A stretch of 64,000 nt of DNA from positions 62,001 through 126,000 of the forward strand of contig JAFGJR010000147.1 of the NCBI GenBank assembly GCA_016928975.1. The letters run 5' to 3'. The DNA is from Sedimentisphaerales bacterium (GTDB taxonomy: Bacteria; Planctomycetota; Phycisphaerae; Sedimentisphaerales; SG8-4). A program made the translations under genes and the position numbers. A model generated the notes under the pieces. That model was not told the origin of the DNA and made no database searches. It saw only the letters and a list, made by a program, of their open reading frames with translations. Each line of letters starts with the position of its first letter. The stretch's first letter is position 1. This document shows positions 61,559 to 64,000 of this stretch, one piece after another.

Positions 61559-63031
61559 ATGCCCGTGGATGAGCTGACAGCGATTGAACTGCGGGACGGC
61601 ATCGCCGCCGGACAGATCAGCAGTGTCGAGGCGACGCAGGGGGTGCTGGAGCGAATCCGTCATATCGACTCAACGGTCGGCGCCTACTTGGCTGTGTTCG
61701 ATGATCGGGCCTTGCAGGCGGCGAAGGACGTGGATCGACGGGTTGCTGCGCGCGAACCGGTCGGGCCATTGGCCGGCGTGCCACTGGCCATCAAGGACGT
61801 CCTGTGTACTGCCTTCGGTGCTACGACCTGCGGCTCTCGCATTCTCAAGAGCTTTCATTCCCCCTATGACGCTACGGCGGTTCGCAAGCTCCTGGCCGCC
61901 GATGCTATCATCCTCGGCAAGACCAATATGGACGAGTTCGCCATGGGCTCGAGCACGGAGAACTCCGGGCTGCAAAGGACCGTCAATCCGTGGGATCCGT
62001 CGCGCGTGCCCGGGGGCAGCAGCGGAGGGTCTGCGGCGGCGGTGGCGGCTCGACTTTGCCTCGCGGCATTGGGCTCCGACACCGGCGGCTCGATTCGCCA
62101 GCCCGCCAGTTTCTGCGGCGTGGTGGGGCTCAAACCTACGTACGGGCGCATATCCCGGTACGGGCTGGTCGCATACGGCTCCAGCCTCGACCAGATCGGG
62201 CCACTGGCGACGACGGTAGCCGATGCGGCCATGCTGCTGAACGTGATTGCCGGACACGACCCGTCGGACAGCACCAGTGTGAACGAGCAGTTGGCGCCTG
62301 TAGATGATTGCCTGGCGCGGCTCGATGCACCTGTCCAGGGGCTTCGGATCGGCGTGGCTCCGAGCTTCAACGCCGGTGCCGCGCCGGCGGTTCGACAGGC
62401 GGTCGATGCCGCCATCGGGAGTTACCGCGACGCCGGCGCTGCGATCGTCGAAGTGGCGATGCCACATCTCGACTACGCCATCGCGGCCTACTATGTCATC
62501 GCGACCGCTGAGGCGTCGAGCAATCTCGCTCGCTATGACGGCGTCCACTACGGCTATCGGACACCGAACCCGGCGGATTGCATTGAGGTCTACACCAGGT
62601 CACGCGAGGAGGCGTTCGGCAAAGAGGTCAAACGTCGAATCATGCTCGGGACCTACGCGCTTTCCAGCGGCTACTACGACGCCTACTACCTCAAGGCGCT
62701 GAAAGTGCGCAATCTCATCCGCGGTGACTTCGTCCGGGCGTTTGAGCAGTGCGATTGCATCATGATGCCCGTGGCGCCGACGACCGCCTTCAAGATCGGC
62801 GAGAAGGTGGACGACCCACTGAAGATGTACCTGTCGGACATCTACACGATCGCGGTCAACCTGGCGGGGATTCCCGGGATCAGCGTCCCCTGTGGATTCG
62901 ATGAGACCGGCCTGCCGATCGGCCTGCAAATCCTGACGCCGGCCTTCAGTGAGGCCAAGCTGCTGCGGATCGCGCGCATGTACGAGGCTCAGACGGATTG
63001 GCACAAGAGGAGGCCCGCGATCTGCGGATAG
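61559..63031 (+). CDS. gatA: Asp-tRNA(Asn)/Glu-tRNA(Gln) amidotransferase subunit A
   Basis: 490 residues. Amidase signature family: Lys79 in PLAIKDVL, Ser154 in VPGGSSGGSAAAV and Ser178 in GSDTGGSIRQPAS form the Ser-cisSer-Lys triad, in the same positions as in characterised GatA. It releases ammonia from Gln and channels it to GatB for conversion of misacylated Glu-tRNA(Gln) or Asp-tRNA(Asn). The ATG follows the esterase stop by 9 bases. Gene end is 7 bases before gatB. Confidence 0.96.
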   Translation: MPVDELTAIELRDGIAAGQISSVEATQGVLERIRHIDSTVGAYLAVFDDRALQAAKDVDRRVAAREPVGPLAGVPLAIKDVLCTAFGATTCGSRILKSFHSPYDATAVRKLLAADAIILGKTNMDEFAMGSSTENSGLQRTVNPWDPSRVPGGSSGGSAAAVAARLCLAALGSDTGGSIRQPASFCGVVGLKPTYGRISRYGLVAYGSSLDQIGPLATTVADAAMLLNVIAGHDPSDSTSVNEQLAPVDDCLARLDAPVQGLRIGVAPSFNAGAAPAVRQAVDAAIGSYRDAGAAIVEVAMPHLDYAIAAYYVIATAEASSNLARYDGVHYGYRTPNPADCIEVYTRSREEAFGKEVKRRIMLGTYALSSGYYDAYYLKALKVRNLIRGDFVRAFEQCDCIMMPVAPTTAFKIGEKVDDPLKMYLSDIYTIAVNLAGIPGISVPCGFDETGLPIGLQILTPAFSEAKLLRIARMYEAQTDWHKRRPAICG

Positions 63032-63038
63032 CGTACAG

Positions 63039-64000
63039 ATGAGTGACCTGTCCTACAAGGTGATTGTCGGCCTGGAGATTCATGTGCAGCTCAGCACGCG
63101 GACGAAGATGTTCTGCGGCTGCGCGTTGAGCTTCGGCGAGGAGCCAAACAGCCGGGTGTGTCCGGTGTGTCTCGGTCTGCCTGGGGCTCTGCCGGCGATG
63201 AACCAGCGGGCCGTCGAGTCCGCGATGCTGGCCGCGATGGCTTTGAACTGCGAGGTGGCGACGTTCACCAAGTGGGATCGCAAGAGCTACTACTACCCCG
63301 ACCTGCCGAAGAATTACCAGATCAGCCAGTATGACTTGCCCCTTGGTGGTCCTGGATACATTGAGATCCCGCTGGAAGGCGGCGCCACGAAACGCATCCG
63401 CATCCGGCGTGTCCACCTGGAAGAGGACGCGGGCAAGAACGTGCATACGGCGGGCAACTATTCCCAGGTGGACCTGAACCGCGCCGGCACGCCCCTGCTG
63501 GAAATCGTCACAGAACCGGACATGAACAGTCCCGATCAGGTGCGAGCACTGGCCGTTGAGCTGCAACGGATCGTCCGCTACCTCGGCATCTCCGAGGCAG
63601 ACATGCAGAAGGGCCACATGCGGTTCGAGCCGAATGTGAACCTCATCATGGAACGAGAGGGCCGGCAGTTCAGGACCCCGATTGCCGAGGTCAAGAATCT
63701 CAACAGCTTTCGCGCCCTGGAGCGCAGCGTCGCCTACGAAGTCCGCCGGCAGCTCGATGACTTTCTCGAAACTGGCCGCACCATGCAGATGGGCAACAAG
63801 TCCACTCGCGGCTGGGACGATGTGCATGAGGCCACCGTCCTGCAGCGAGAGAAGGAGGAGGCCCACGATTACCGCTATTTCCCTGATCCCGACCTGGTCC
63901 CGGTGACCATGACGCCGCAAGGGCTGGAGGAGATTCGGTCGCGGCTCTGCGAGCTGCCGCTTCAGAGACAGGTTCGGTACGTTCGCGAGTACGGCTTGAC
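63039..64000 (+). CDS. gatB: Asp-tRNA(Asn)/Glu-tRNA(Gln) amidotransferase subunit B (3' end beyond the window)
   Basis: About 320 codons visible, no stop before the window end. MSDLSYKVIVGLEIHVQLST is the GatB start; KMFCGCAL and NSRVCPVCLGLPGALP carry the Cys pairs of the zinc site, YYYPDLPKNYQISQYD and HLEEDAGKN the active-site Mg/ATP region, and DYRYFPDPDLVPV the next conserved block. GatB activates the tRNA-bound acid with ATP. It completes the gatC-esterase-gatA-gatB operon that starts at rpmB. Confidence 0.96.
   Translation, partial: MSDLSYKVIVGLEIHVQLSTRTKMFCGCALSFGEEPNSRVCPVCLGLPGALPAMNQRAVESAMLAAMALNCEVATFTKWDRKSYYYPDLPKNYQISQYDLPLGGPGYIEIPLEGGATKRIRIRRVHLEEDAGKNVHTAGNYSQVDLNRAGTPLLEIVTEPDMNSPDQVRALAVELQRIVRYLGISEADMQKGHMRFEPNVNLIMEREGRQFRTPIAEVKNLNSFRALERSVAYEVRRQLDDFLETGRTMQMGNKSTRGWDDVHEATVLQREKEEAHDYRYFPDPDLVPVTMTPQGLEEIRSRLCELPLQRQVRYVREYGL

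Overview
The window is GC-rich and gene-dense, and looks like a member of the Planctomycetota, most probably class Phycisphaerae (inference from gene content; no rRNA is present). The pointers are three single-gene pseudopilins with a prepilin leader and a C-terminal DGH motif (4338-5189, 16793-17593, 25330-26115), very large secreted proteins built from CotH, lamin-tail, PPC, beta-helix and dockerin modules, several polysaccharide-active enzymes, and dispersed non-coding repeats. A dedicated GatCAB amidotransferase operon indicates indirect charging of Gln and/or Asn tRNA.

Layout. 1-4337 is the 3' end of a CotH/lamin-tail surface protein, abutting a convergent pseudopilin (4338-5189). A GH27 alpha-galactosidase follows (minus), then an RRM RNA-binding protein, a B12-binding radical SAM enzyme, a Gfo/Idh/MocA oxidoreductase and a Rieske protein. 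12.0-12.9 kb is a scar of gene remnants (a TPR fragment and a URO-D fragment back to back). 12.9-15.0 kb is an FG-GAP/InlB-repeat secreted protein. 15.0-16.3 kb is a non-coding region with a near-consensus promoter, tandem hairpins and seven copies of a GAAACAAA(C/G)CCAAT element. 16.3-19.1 kb holds a release-factor-like protein, a pseudopilin, a LuxR-type HTH protein with its own promoter/palindrome and an unknown protein. 19.4-24.5 kb holds a GH57-GT5 glycogen-synthase fusion and a GH67/GH20-like glycosidase. 24.7-26.1 kb holds a cold-shock protein and a pseudopilin. 26.3-32.5 kb contains ftsW and murG separated by a secreted subtilisin. 32.6-33.5 kb is a toxin-antitoxin patch (remnants plus one intact pair). 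33.5-37.2 kb holds a PmoA-family protein, a gamma-glutamyltransferase and a membrane protein. 37.9-45.4 kb is one 2510-residue autotransporter. 45.5-49.2 kb is a modular secreted protein broken by a one-base frameshift. 49.3-53.3 kb holds a HAD hydrolase, a UbiA-type prenyltransferase, a pseudouridine synthase and a RidA/chorismatase-like protein. 53.4-58.1 kb is an SGNH-TPR protein facing a carbamoyltransferase-SxtJ-DUF5989 cassette. 58.6-64 kb holds a TolB-like lipoprotein, rpmB, and gatC-esterase-gatA-gatB.

The functional themes are envelope and surface display (autotransporter, CotH/LTD protein, pseudopilins, FtsW/MurG), glycan metabolism (GH27, GH57-GT5, GH67-like, carbamoyl transfer to a glycan or metabolite) and translation (L28, GatCAB, RluB/RsuA, release-factor-like). 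I did not find tRNA, rRNA, CRISPR, a complete insertion sequence or a prophage. The most unusual items are the repeat/hairpin region at 15.4-16.2 kb, the GH57-GT5 fusion that has lost the GH57 nucleophile, and the giant autotransporter.
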